This document shows positions 9,681 to 22,207 of a stretch of DNA of 64,000 nucleotides, one piece after another. The notes beneath the pieces were generated by a model that was not told the origin of the DNA, did not search any database, and saw nothing but the letters and a program-made list of their open reading frames with translations. Both the position numbers and the translations under genes were made by a program. Every line of letters begins with the position of its first letter. Position 1 is the first letter of the stretch. Source of the stretch: Dastarcus helophoroides (taxonomy: Eukaryota; Arthropoda; Insecta; Coleoptera; Bothrideridae); assembly GCA_028583605.1 (NCBI GenBank), contig CM053325.1, forward strand, positions 48,616,987-48,680,986. Direction: 5' to 3'.

Positions 9681-12053
9681 TCCACTGATTGATGAATAAC
9701 ATTTTACAGTTTATTTTATAGAGCATTAAAATTGAATTAGGTGTGCCAAATTTTAATTATTTATTCTGTCACATTTCGAAAAAATCAATTAAAAACCATA
9801 ATCACTATTTCACATTTTACATCCTGTATCTTGAAGACGAAGCTTCCCCCGATATAGGTTTATATGAAACTTTACGTATTTTTGGACACTAAGTCCAATG
9901 TTGAAATTTTTCAACCTAATTTCGAGACACGCTGCACAGTGGGTCAATTTTAGCAATTTCTAGCCAAAACTAAGGACTGAATTTTTTCGACTTAAGGAAA
10001 ATAGTTTAACGACCGGTAATTAGCAAGAATAAAGCTTATTCTTAAAGGAACAATTGATTATAATTCCCATATATTTTCCCATTTCACGCTGCAGCCCTTA
10101 GAACGAAGAGGTGTTTAAATAAATAGTTGCACAGTGAAATTTCAGTATATTTGCGATTGCCATATAACTTGATAATTTGAAAAATTAACCATATCTCATA
10201 TGGAACAACTTAAGTATCCTACTGAAGATCAATATTTCATTTTAAAAAATAACATGCGGGTTATGACTTAGAGTTTGTCATCAGTTAAAAGGTATTAGAC
10301 ATCCGTGCAGTAAAATCAGCAAAATTAATATTTTTTGTCTGCTTCATATTTACTTTAACAAACTTTAGCCTTTTCGTATTTTTTTTATATTGAATAAAGC
10401 ATGGACTACAATTTTTGGCTGCGACTAACTGCGCCTTTTTTTTACCATAACGCTTTAAACATAATGAGCAGATGGGAGAAATTTCCCCTTTAGTAGTTAA
10501 CGACTGATTCAATTTGACTCGTATCATTTCATACCCCTTACTACACTCTATTTTTGCAAAAAAATAATTGTTTTACTAATTTTGTATTACTTTTAGATTG
10601 AATTATCTCTCAGTTATTTTTTTAAATTAGTTAGCATTTCAACCCCTAATACTCACCCTAATTTCTTGGTGATAATTTTTTCAATATTTTTTCTGTAATG
10701 ACCAACTATTATAAAGTAACTTTCATAATTTTCAAAGTTTTGGCCAAACAATATTAATTTCGATCCACTGTGCGCTGTATAGAACTTTTTCTTGAAATTT
10801 AGAGTTTTTCTGAAACTTTGCAGTTTATATTTAAAATGTTTACAGGTGGGACTTATCGATGCAACTTCCACAGAAAATTTGGATGGGAGATTAAACAGAA
10901 AAAGATTCGTATGGGAGTCTGTGATTGATGAAATGAGTTGGCATAACAAAGGATGAACTACTGATATAATTCGTCTACGATGAGATGCTGTAAAGTGCAA
11001 AGCGAAATCGGTTGATTAATGTATTATAATATGGGTTGTTAAATATCATTTATGAATTATGAATATGAATATGTATTTATATTGAACAATTCCACCAGGT
11101 CAGCATTAAAATATCAATTAATTAATTAGAACGAAGGTATTTTTCGCAACAACTTATTGAATACACAAGTTTGATTCTAAGCTTTTGAGTTTTGTCACAC
11201 TGGTAACAATGATCTGTTTTGTAACATTGAAGTGAACAAAAATAACTTTATTTTCCGTTCGCCTCCCCAGGTGTTACTTCATTAATATTTTCAGCGCTGC
11301 TAAGAGACTCGAATTGCACCATATGTCCCAAACCAGATCCCGTTTGCTTTCTGGCATTTTTTAACAAACATCTGTGGGCTCTATATTTGTTACCGTCTGG
11401 GTAATGTTAACCAAACCAAGAGCGCAGATTCGTTCAATGATTGCTTTTACATGCGAAGATCTGGAATTCGTCTCTGGATGGTGCGTTCGTTTTAATTTTG
11501 AGTTGGGTGGCACGGCTTATACATAGGTGGTCCAGCATCAAAAATATGGAACCTAATTACGGCTCACTTTTCATTAATATTGCCCCTTGGCGGATTCGGT
11601 GGTTTTTTAAAGGTATTATAAAAGGCAAGTCGGTATTAATGATAGCTACTACTTAAGGACTAATGGCATATGCTTTGCGGCATTACAAAACATAGAGTGG
11701 CTAATTATCAGTAATGTCTTTTTCATAGGAAACTTTGGCCAATGAGTGTAATACAGTAAGTAAGACATTTTCTCTGACCACTAAATGATTTCGTTAGATC
11801 TTTTCATGACAGAACCGTATAAATAGTCATTATTTATATTTATGATTTTTATTTTAGAATTAGGAGATTCCTCATCGTTAATATATAGGGTGTTCAATTG
11901 AAAAAAATCTAAAAAAATCAAACTGGCTGTGCTTTTTTATTAGAAGATGTGGCGAAAATGCACACGATTACTTATTGATTGTTTTGGTTGATCTGTCAAG
12001 TGTCACTTTCCCGTTTCATTTATGCAAAGAGGTTAGAATTTATATGAAGGTAA
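9681..12053. other. Mostly single-copy AT-rich stretch
   Basis: Composition is less repetitive than its flanks. Two minus-strand open stretches (10285-10527, 80 codons, with a CSLC...CSPC cysteine spacing; and 10653-11000, 115 codons) give no recognisable protein. A plus-strand stretch after TTTACAG at about 10852 reads VGLIDATSTENLDGR and stops soon after GATGAAATG. A TA-type end, TATAGGGTGTTCAATTG, lies at about 11886. Only the segment at 11248-11396 is listed separately. Confidence 0.3.
11248..11396 (-). CDS. Orphan exon-like ORF, unknown protein
   Basis: On the minus strand a reading frame opens behind a possible splice acceptor (ACATTACCCAG, exon start 11396) and runs about 48 codons to a TAA at 11248-11250 that overlaps AATAAA. 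The peptide begins with GNKYRAHRCLLKNARKQTG. It has mixed composition with basic and polar residues, unlike the Lys/Phe/Asn/Ile junk frames around it. No family is recognised. It could be the last exon of a host gene or the tail of a transposon gene with a Myb/SANT-like front end, which is a guess. No upstream exon was found. Confidence 0.2.
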
Positions 12054-15000
12054 AAGCAGGGAGGAGCGGTAAATTTTTTCAATATGATGCAGCTCTTACA
12101 AATACCGCCCCATAATTTTTTTCCTTTAAAACAAACAAATAAAAGAACTTCGATTGTATGTTAGTTAAATGATCGATAAAAAGTTAAGTGTAAGTGGAAA
12201 GCAGAACTGTCAAAACATGTGTAGCAATTATTTCAAAGTTTCGATAAAAATATTCAATTTTTGTAATGTCGTATAATACAAAATATGGAAATCTATGTCG
12301 AAATTATAACCTCCTTGCGGCAATTTCAAATTTGAATTTTTTCCTGAAATTTTGACTTTGAATTCGACTTTTTCTCAAAGATTCTAGAATAGTTTTTAGA
12401 CTTAAATTTTTATTTAAACTATTTTATTTTTAAAATTACGAAAATAATCAAAATTAAAAGCTTAAAATATAAATTTTTCCAAAAAAAGAATCACAAAATA
12501 CTTTTTATTGTTCTCAAAAATCTAAGAGTTTCTTTGATCAAATTTTAAATTTTTCATCGAAATAAAAAGTTTGCATTTTTAGATTTTAGATGTTTATCTA
12601 AAATTTTAATTTTAATATCTATATTTAGACTTTTTTCCCAAAATTAAAGAGTTTTTTGGTCTGCAATATGTATTTTAATTTCAATATTATTCCCGAAATG
12701 TTTGGATTTTTTATTTATGTATTAAAACCGTCGCTTGTGGTCGAAATTCGACCTAAACCCGATACATGTTTGTATGCAATTCTCAATTCTTGCCTTGTTG
12801 ATTTGAAGAAAGGAATTCCACTCTTTTGGAAAATGAATCTTTTTCAAAGACAATTTTGTACTGTTTAAAATTTTCTATTTTTTTTGAAAATCTCATGTAT
12901 TTTCTCTGAATTTTGACTTTTCCTCGAAATGTCGACTTTTTTTGAATATTATGCATTTTTATTGTTAAAAATTATGAACATGTCACTTTTTTAACATTTC
13001 AGCTTAAGAAAAAACAGAATCTTTGGTAACTTCAAATTTATTTTTCAAAATTTAATTACTTTTTAACTTTTAAAATTTTTAAATATGTTCACTTCATAAT
13101 TGGGCTCTTTTTGAAATTTTTATTTTGTTATAAATTTCGACTTTCTTTGAAAAACTCTGCTTTATTGAAAATCTCAATTTTTAAAAATGTGTCTGAAAAT
13201 TTCGGTTCCAGAATTTTTGACCTTTGGAAAGTTTTGAATTTTTTAAATTGTACCCTTTTTTGAAAATTTTATCTTTTTGAACAATTTCCACCTTATTTAA
13301 AAGATTTGACCTTTTCGACAACATTCTACTTTTTTTAAAAATATTGACTTTTACTCGAAGTTTTGACTTTTTTCAAAATCGCGACTTTTTTAAATATTTT
13401 CATTTTTTTAAGATTCAATCTTCTTTTTAAAATGCCCACTGTTTTTGAAAAAGGTCACCTTTTTTGAACATATCTACTTATTTTAAATTTTCGATTTTTT
13501 CAATGTATTTGCTCTTTTCGAGATTTCAAATTTTTTCTCAAATTTTTGATTCGACATTTTTGAAATTCCATTTTTTTTAAACTAACTTGCAAATTTCGAT
13601 TTTTTGCAAATATTGGCAGTCCTGTTGAAAATTCCAAATTTCAGTTTCCAGCTTTTTCAAAATTTCCACTTTTTTAATTAGGACTTTTTCTCAAATTTTA
13701 GATTATTTTAAAAATTTTGTTCTTCGATTTCAACTTTTGAAAATTGTAATTTTTGAGAAATGTTATCTTTGCAAATTTTAACTTTATTCACAATTCCTTT
13801 CTAGTCTTTTCAAAATGTTGACCTTTTCAAAAAATTCTACTTTACTTTTTGTTTCAATTTCGATATTTTTGAAGTTTGAATATTTCTAAATTTTGACCTT
13901 TTTCAAGATTTTGAGTTGTTTTGAACATTTCTAATTTTGCTCAGAATTTCTATTTTCCTAGTTTACTTTTTGGAGGAATTTCGAGATTTTGATTTCATCG
14001 TAAAATCTCGACTTTCAAAAATTTCGCATTTTTATTAGTAATTTCCACTTTTTTTGAGATTTCGACCAACTTTCAAAAATTTAGTTTGTTCTCCCAGTTT
14101 TTACTTTACTTGAAGATTTAAAAAAGTTTTGCGTTTTCGGAATCTTTAGACTTGACAAAAATGTTTTCTCTATGTGGAATTCTTTAATTTTTAAAAGTTT
14201 CATTCTCTCAAGATTTTATTTTTTTTAATTTTCTTGTTCTCGATATTTTTAATTTTTTTTTCAAAACGTCGAACATTTTTTTTAATGTCATTATCCTCAA
14301 CGAATTCTGAAATTATTTCTCCGTAAGTTTTTTTCAGTTTTTTATTTTTTCAAAATTTGACTTTGAAGTTCTTGCTCTTCTTGACAATTTTCACTTTTAT
14401 TAACAATTCCAATCATTTTTCAAATCTTCGATCGTTTCTCAAAGTTTCGACTTTTTGATGACAGTTATAACTTATTTTTAACATTTCCACTTTTGCTCTA
14501 AATTTCTAAATTGTTTTTATCATTTCGGGTTTTTTAACATTTGAACCTTTTTAAAGTTCTGTCTTGGTTTATAACCTTTTTAAAAAAAACACTTTTTTAA
14601 ACTTCCCTTTTTAAAATTGTTCTTTCTTGGAGTTTTTGATTTTATTTTTAAATTTCGAACTTTTAAAATTTTGTCTGGTGGAGACAAAATTGTTTTCGAA
14701 AACTTTATTTTTTGGTTATAAATTATTAGTTTTTTATTTTGTAAATTTTGATATTTTCTATGGATTTCGATGGATTTCAGTTGCAATTTTCACATTTTGA
14801 TTTGAAACTTGAAACTTTTACTTTTTCTACAAATATTTAGTATTTTCTCAAACAAAACAAATTATGTCTTTTGCAAAGAATGATATTTATTTTTCAATGC
14901 ATCCTAATATTACTCAAAAAATGTTGGCATTTTTTTATCTATTACGTAAATTATTATTTTTTTCCAAATTTTCGTTTTTTTCCGGATTCTAATTTTTTAG

Positions 15001-15450
15001 TTTTAATTGTCGCGTGTCTCCTGAAATTTTGAGTTTAAACTTGTATTTTTGACTTTTTGAAATATTGACTATATTCTACAAATTAATTTGTTCATCTTTA
15101 ATCCCAACATTTTTAAATATGTTTTTCATATTTCGATTTTTTTTTTCGAAATTTCTAGGTTAGTCTTCACAATTATAAGAATTTCAAAATGTAAACTCGG
15201 AATTTTGAGAAAAAAATGAAGATTTCGAGAAAAAACTCTACATTTATGAAAAAACTATCAAACCTTTAGTTTAGTTTTTTCTCTTTTTCATAAACATCAA
15301 ATAAACAAGAGTTATAAAAAAAGTTCTAAGTAAATATAAAAATATTAACATTTGAACGGGAGCCGCACTCAACGAAGAGCCGCATTCATCGCTCAGAGCC
15401 TCATAGAAAAACGTTATTGTGTAAAAATTATTAATTATTGAATGGCTCAA
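12054..15450 (+). repeat. Long dispersed repeat, copy A
   Basis: Same family as 31597-34075 (B, same orientation) and 41395-44292 (C, inverted). Shared start: GCGGTAAATTTT..CA.TATGATGCA.CTCTT followed by CCGCCCCATA and AAACAAACAAA. Shared end: a GAAC.GGAGC.GCACTCAA block and TTAATTATTGAATGGCTCAA. Between lie 2-3 kb of degenerate TTTTGAAATTTCGAC phrases with matched landmarks such as CAGCTTAAGAAAAAACAGAATC. No protein is conserved between copies. Likely a non-coding transposable repeat of unknown class. Confidence 0.55.
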
Positions 15451-17690
15451 ATTATTTAATTTTGCTTTTATTCGTAGAATTTTATTTTTTTTTCTCAAAA
15501 GTTGCCCCCTCTGAGATTTCCTTTCTCAATTCCAAGGTTTTTCTCGAAATTCCGTTATTTTCGGTATTTAATACTTATGGAAATGAAGACTTTCTCTTCA
15601 AAATTGGGCACTTTTTTCCGAAATCTCGATCTTTTTTTTCGAAATTCTATTTTTTTCTAATTGTTTTTTGGAAATTAAGATTTTTTTCTTGAAATTCGTC
15701 TATTTAGACTTTTATGTCAACATCATATCCCATTATGGTCCTAGAAATTTCGATTTTTTTTCGCAATTCGTCTTTTTTCATAGACATCTATTCTCAAAAT
15801 TTGACTATTTGTTTTTTATAACTTTTCTCTGGCAAATGTTTATTGTTTTCTGGAAGTTTTTGTTCGAAATACGTCTTTTTGGGATTTTCGATTTATTTTT
15901 TTTTCTCAAACCATTTTAATCCAAAATTCGATTTTTCTTAAAATTGATTTTCTCATTTTGAATTTTCGAAATATTCGACCGTCAAAATTTCGAGGTTGTT
16001 TGTCGCGACATTTCACCTTTTTTTTTTTTGAAATTCCATTATTTTAGTTTTTTTTCTAAAAATTTCGATCTTTTAAAATCTCAATGTCTAGAAATGTTGA
16101 CTGAATTCCTGAAGTTTCTGAAAATTTATCTTTTGCTTCGAAATTTTGATCTTTTCTCTTTAAAACTCTTAAAATTCTACTTTTTGGTCTTTTCATTAAA
16201 ATTGTTTGAAATTCCTTCATTTTTTCTGAAAATAAATAATTTGGAGGGAAAATTCAAAATTAAAAAAAAATGTAAAAATACAGAAGGATTCGAAGTATTA
16301 CAAATTTATATTTTGACAAAAATACGAGATTTTTAATAATGTCGAAATTAAAAAAAAATTTTTAAACAATTAAAGTTACTAAAAAGGCAAAAATAAAAGA
16401 AATAAATTTTCAAAAAAAGTTGAAAATTCAAAAACGATCTAAATCTGCAAATAGATAGAAATTTTCAAAAAAATAAAATAATATTAGAAAATGTTCAATC
16501 CGATGTATTTAACGATATGATATGCAGTTTGTTTATGAACATTTTATATACCTAACAATTTTGAGAAGGAGTGAAAATTTTAAGATGTCCAGATCGGGAA
16601 AAACATCGAAAATTAAATGGGCAATTTTGAAAATCCAAAATTTTGAAATACTCTTTCGTTTTAGAGTCTCTATTTTAAAAAAAATGACAAAATTTTTAAA
16701 AACCTTTAAAATATTCAAAAAAGTGGAAAGTCTAAATTTTGGAAAATGTTAAATGTTTTCAATAAGCCAATCTATTCTGAAATTTGCGACTTCCGAATTT
16801 CGAATCTCGACTTTAATTTTTAGAAATTATGTGGACATCTCATGTGGAGATCAACCATTCTGAAAAAAAGAAGATATTCAAAAAAAAGTCGGAAGTGTTC
16901 AAAATAAAGAGAAATATAAAAACAACACAAAATTTGGAAAAACCTAAAATTTGTTAAACAACCTTGGGATCTGGAGTTAAATTTTTTGACAATATGTACA
17001 AATTTTAAAGTTAAATTTATAGGAACCTCAGAATTTAAAAAATAAATAAATTTTAGAAGTGTGAAATGTTAAAAATATCGAAATTTAAAAATGCTGCAAT
17101 TTAAAAAAAATCGAAAGGACCAAATACGACGACGAAATATTTAAGAAAATATTTTTTTACGATTATGGAACAAATCTCAGAATTTATAAAAACCAAATTT
17201 GGATAAAGATGATAAAGGTCGGAAATAAAGTCAACCTATCTAAGTAAAAGTAGAAATTTTTAGTTTGTAATCAAACATTTATTCGGAGATTAAAAGAGTA
17301 GAAATTAAAGGTTAATGTCTAAAAAAATTTGAAATCAAGTTTGGAACAAAAATTCATAAATACGTAAGTTTTCTTTGACAATGTTAAGAAAAATGTTGCA
17401 AATTTTATAATTACACTCGCAAAAAAGAGAAAGGAGTTTTTTTACAAAAATTAATCCTTTGGTTTTCAAGTGTTCATTTCTTTACTCAAAATTGTTATTT
17501 TACTCAGAATTTTGACTTTAATTATCATTCCATTTAGAGAAAGATTGTAGAACATTTGAATTTCAAAATTTTAATAGGAAACCCAAAATTTTGAGAGAAA
17601 AGGTCAAATTTCGAGAAAAGTTTGACAAATTTTAACGGGAAATTTTAAAATTTGTGCAATACAAAATGCTTCATTTGGTTAGTCACATAT
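15451..17690. repeat. Degenerate AT-rich repeat field
   Basis: The first part (to about 16250) is TTTTTCGAAATTC phrases; the second part turns into the complementary AAAATTTGAAAA phrases. Open frames here (15438-16336, 16522-16752) are Phe/Lys/Ile-rich and reflect composition. No gene is supported. Confidence 0.45.
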
Positions 17691-17900
17691 CAGAAATTTT
17701 TCAAATTGGAAGCAAAGTTCAAACTCTCAGCAAATTTATACAAATTAGAAGCAAACCTATTTAAATTAGAAACAAATTTGTTCACACTAGAAACAAACTT
17801 ATTCAAATTTATAACATATTTGCTCAGATTTGAATCAAACCCATTCAAGTAAGAAGCAAATTTGTTAAAATTATCATCAGCATTATTATTTAAAGCATAT
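17691..17900 (+). repeat. 21-bp tandem array, about 8-9 units
   Basis: Consecutive 21-bp units start at 17733, 17754, 17775, 17796, 17817, 17838, 17859 and 17880, each close to AACTTATTCAAATTAGAAACA; a degenerate unit precedes them at about 17697. Because the period is divisible by three, one frame stays open and translates into repeats of the form NLFKLET. No start context or gene structure surrounds it, so a coding role is doubtful. Confidence 0.75.
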
Positions 17901-20092
17901 TTTTAGACTTTAGGTGCATATTTTGAGCATTTTGCTTGCATATGTTATCATTTACTTAGGAATTGGTGGTTGTAAAGGAAAGGTGAGTAGGATCTTGAAA
18001 ATTTGAAATCATTCTCCGTAAGTCCTATTTATTGATTTTTGACAAAAAAAGGAAAAAAAGCTAGTGTGAGAAAGTTGATTGAAAAATAGTTAAAAAATCC
18101 GTAATTAGGAATATTCGCTTATCTTAGCACAACTTTGCAAGTAATGGATAAAACAAGGACATTGACTGTAGCTTTTCAATTTCAAAAGATTCCAACGAAA
18201 CTGAAAATTTGCAGCGATTTTTTTTTCATTGTGCTCGGAATGCTTTAATTTTTTGTTATTGCCAAAAATCAATTGAGGAATAAAATTATGTAAATTACTT
18301 TAAAAAACAACTCTAGACTCACTAACTATTCTTAAATTAAATTAAAAATTAAATTGAATAAGGTCCGGGTCAGTCTGCAGATAACAATACATAATGCTGT
18401 TCAAAACGTAAAATGTTAAGGAAATAAATTTAACTGATTTTTTAAAGGATCTACTCTGTGGACGTGTGGATAACTGAAATACATTTTTAAGTGTCAAAAT
18501 ATTAAAATTTTACACTACAGGCTTTAAGAATTTCATTATTGAAATTCTGTTATAAAACTCTTCGCGCCTCTGTAATCCTTCTGTAATTGAATATAAACTG
18601 CTATAACAGTTTTATTACTATTATTACCTCACAAGTATATTTGTGATAAAATAAACCTTCACACCTTTATTGTTTGGTAAAAATTAAAAATGTCTGTAAT
18701 TCTCTTAAATAAATAATTAATTATCCAAACACTTTACCACCTTTAAAAATTGAAAATAATTTTAAACTTGGCATTTTTGATTGTTTAATAATTAGGTTGA
18801 GCAATAAGTTCAATATAAGGTTAAGCTATTTTACAATAATAAGACTTGCGAACTTCAGTTTGAACACCTGACAATCTTACGTCAATTTACATGATAAATA
18901 TACAAATAGGTGTTAATATGTCTTGAATATTCAATGTGATGTTTCGCTGAATTTTTTATAACTTATTACGGCTCGGTAAATGAATACATTAGTCGCAAAT
19001 TGTTAGTGAAATAAAAATAAATTGCTGAAAGAAAAATAAAAACGTATTTTAATACCTAATTAAATAATCTGATAGATGTATAAATTCAGTAGCAAAGTAA
19101 AAATTGGTCAAGCATGATTAGATATCTTGTAGTCCTTTTAGTTTTAATTCAAATGGGATATACCACCTATACAATATGTTATTAAGTTTCTCTCTTAAAT
19201 ACATACATACATGCATATTTGGAATGCTCTAAATGCAGACTTAGTTAACGCCCATCCTGTAAACAGTGTTCGACTAAAAGCAGTTAACGAGACTTCTATG
19301 CAAAACAGTTCTTTACCGTTTCTAATTACAATTAACGCATACTAGTGTGCCGATATCTTGTATGGACAAAATGGGAAATAATTATTTACTCACCTGCGTT
19401 AGACGTGATTCCTACTGTGAGTGAAAAAGCTTCCCTATATATTCTGATTAGCAGCTTACTTCTAATAGATTAAGATCATACTTTCTTTGTATGTGGTCTT
19501 TTCAGTCATGCTGAGAGTAATTTCAAAGATCTATTTGTTTATTGATTGCTAACAAGCTTTCAATCTAGTCTTGCTAATTTTTGCAGCTTATCGAGTTTAC
19601 ACGTTCAAACGCGTGGAACAAGAAAAATGCTGCTACATACGTATCGCATTATGCGGACTTTCTAAAGAAAATTGCTAAATCTAAATGGAAGATGAATTTG
19701 TCCATCCAGCTGAAACTAGTCCAAGTAATTTCGACGTTAAAATGAAATTATTTTGTAAGATACAACTAGCTTTGTATTCAAATAAATGGTTTAATGTTTT
19801 TAGACCTTTTTCTCGTCTTTAATGTTTACAGTAATAAATACTCTCTTCTCAACATTTGAACCTAAAACTAGACAAAATTGAAAACTAGATAGAGATACTC
19901 ATTATACTCCATAATCTTTAAAGCAGAGTCAATGCTGTATTTCATAGCGCAGAAAAAGAGCTGGGGGTCAAAACTCAAGTAAAATACAGTCAAATAAGAA
20001 TGGATGTCAATGTGGTCATAAAAGCTCTGGAACCAATATAGCTGATCATCTGGCTTAAAATATTAAATAAAATCCAAACATGCAAAAATATA
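17901..20092. other. Single-copy intergenic stretch
   Basis: About 2.2 kb with more complex, less array-like sequence than the neighbours, but no supported gene on either strand. A short ATAC run lies at 19201. It could contain introns or regulatory DNA of a host gene; nothing decides this. Confidence 0.35.
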
Positions 20093-20282
20093 TAGGTTGT
20101 CTCATTTAAAATAACGAAGTTGGTTTCAACTTCCGGTAAAATTGGAACTACTACAACTTTGTAAATATTTTAGTTATGTTGGGTTTGTCGACTTTGCTAA
20201 GTTGCCGAATTTTCAAATGTTTTAGATGCGTATTTTGCAGGATATTGATCGCGGCGATTCCCTGTGGGACACACTGTATATC
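20093..20282. mobile_element. Short TA-flanked MITE-like element
   Basis: The left end TATAGGTTGTCTCATTT and the right end GGGACACACTGTATA are imperfect inverted repeats of the ACAG-GTGTCCCA type, set in TATA. The size is about 190 bp with no ORF. End wording is similar in style to the larger elements at 4593 and 29665. Confidence 0.4.
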
Positions 20283-20780
20283 GTTCATTTATGTTATTTA
20301 TTTTGTACACAAACAAAAAAATAAATAGAACATAAAAAGTTCCTCCAATCTACGATTTTAAAAACAATACAGAAGCAAATAAAAACAGTAAAAAGAGTAA
20401 AATACCATAATTTAATATTAAGAAAACCATTAAATGAATTAAATATCCGTAAAAAAATAAAGGTAAACAAAGTGCATCAGTGTTGATTAGTATTTTAAGT
20501 GTAGAATCACTGTGCACTAGAGTGAACTAAGTACTGCAGTAGGTTGTACAACAAGTAGGTTAGGTTAGTAGTTTTTTAGTAGGTGGTAGACTGAACATTC
20601 AGTCGTCCGAGGTAGTACCACTCCACGTATCACTAGGAGGCGGTGAAATGATGCTTACATCATGTTACCGTCTCTGACACGTGAATCGGTTCCTGTTATT
20701 CTTCTTTCCTCATTCTGTCCTTTTTCTCATTTCCTTTTTTCATCTACTCTGATTTTATCTTCTAATTATTAAAAACAAAG

Positions 20781-21793
20781 ATGATGAATTCTCTTCGTGA
20801 AAAGAATTCCGGACGTAAACTACCCTCCCGTTCGGATGTCCGGGTGGAGGGTGTACGAGGGAATCCAAAATCGACGGAAAATTTTAATGTACCACGGGCC
20901 AAGTTTCTTTCAAACAATTCATTCAAAATTCAATTCTGTAACATTTGGGGTCTAAATTCAAATCTAAACTCGGTTCATCAACACCTTCAAAAGGAAAGAC
21001 CCCATGTGCTGTCTCTGACAGAAACCCAAGTCTCCCCATCCATCAATACAGTCCATTTGCTTTTCCATAACTACGACTTGCACACAAAATTTCGACACAA
21101 GAGGGGAATTTGTGCTTTTACGCGAAACGACTTGTCGTGTCAACGATAAGAAGCACTGGAATCTGCTGATCATGATGTGATTTGGCTAAAAATCTGCTCC
21201 AAAAGCGAAGTAATATTCATCTATTCACTTTATTAATCTCCAAACGATCTCTCATACAGACAGCCCTTCTCTTATTTCTTCGCAACTTTACAGATGAACA
21301 GATGAATTATCCAAACGCTGAGGTTGCCTTTCTCGGTGATTTTAACGTACACAACATCTCCTGGTTGAAGTTTTCTTCTCGAACTGACGACGCGGGAAGG
21401 GTGGCAGAGGCTTTCGCCATCACTTGTGGATTATCGCAATTAGTTGAGGAACCCACAAAAATTCCTGATGTAGGTACCCATCAACCTAATCTACTCGACC
21501 ATTTCCTTACAAATTCACCAAATTCGTATAAAATCTCTGTGAGTTCACCGCTTGGAAATTCGGATCACAAGCTTGTAGCAGCCTATCGCTCGCTTCATAT
21601 ACCACCTCCTTCCCAGACGAAGTCTCGTGGGGTTTGGCACTTTAACTCTGCAAACTGGGAAGAACTAAGAGAATTCTTTGCATCTTTTTCATGGCAGGAA
21701 GTCTGCTTTAACTCAGACAACCCTTCCTTAGCCGCCGAATCTATCACGGAAACTATCCTAATTGGTATGGAATGCTCAATTTCCCACTCCTAA
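20781..21793 (+). pseudogene. AP-type endonuclease domain of the LINE, frameshifted
   Basis: The first open part (20781-21149) reads into the start of the endonuclease fold: KIQFCNIWGLNSNL, then HVLSLTETQVS, where the Glu of the TET motif is the metal-binding residue. It breaks at a TAA near 21148. The domain resumes in another frame (about 21300-21790) with FLGDFNVHNISWL, the GDFN motif, and NSDHKLV, the terminal SDH motif with the catalytic His. Between them both frames contain stops. In a live element this enzyme nicks target DNA to prime reverse transcription. Confidence 0.75.
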
Positions 21794-22207
21794 AAGAAGT
21801 TTGCCTCCAGAAAATCTTGGTTCAGTAAAAAATATGCTCGGGCTGTCTCCTGCAAAAATCGCGCATATCGTCGTTGGCGAAATAATCCCTCAGTCGAGAC
21901 TCGGACCATATTTGTAGATGCACGAAATTCTTGTAAACAGGTTATTGACGAGGCAAAAGGTGATTTCGATCGTAAAATGCGCCAGAGGCTTATCAACTGT
22001 CCGAACGCTTCCAGGTCCTTTTGGGGATTTGCAAAGTCGATTGGAAAGAATTTTACATCTTCAAATTTTCTACCTTTACTTGATGAAAATAGCAATATTG
22101 CTACTACCTCCAAAGAAAGGGCTGACATGTTAGCCTTAATGTTTGCCGAAAATTCCAATCTTGATTCTTGAAACGCAGAACCTCCTATTCTTCCTAAAGT
22201 TGGCACT

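Noticed and set aside
10285..10527. 80-codon minus-strand frame with CSLC...CSPC spacing
   Set aside because: The four cysteines suggest zinc binding, but no known finger pattern fits and there is no gene context.
10653..11000. 115-codon minus-strand frame
   Set aside because: Starts within AT-rich DNA, no family resemblance, and overlaps a plus-strand stretch with equally plausible residues; coding status cannot be shown.
15438..16336. Several Phe/Leu/Lys-rich open frames, up to 102 codons
   Set aside because: They lie in degenerate AT array, overlap frames on the other strand, and have the composition expected from TTT/AAA-rich DNA; no splice or start context.
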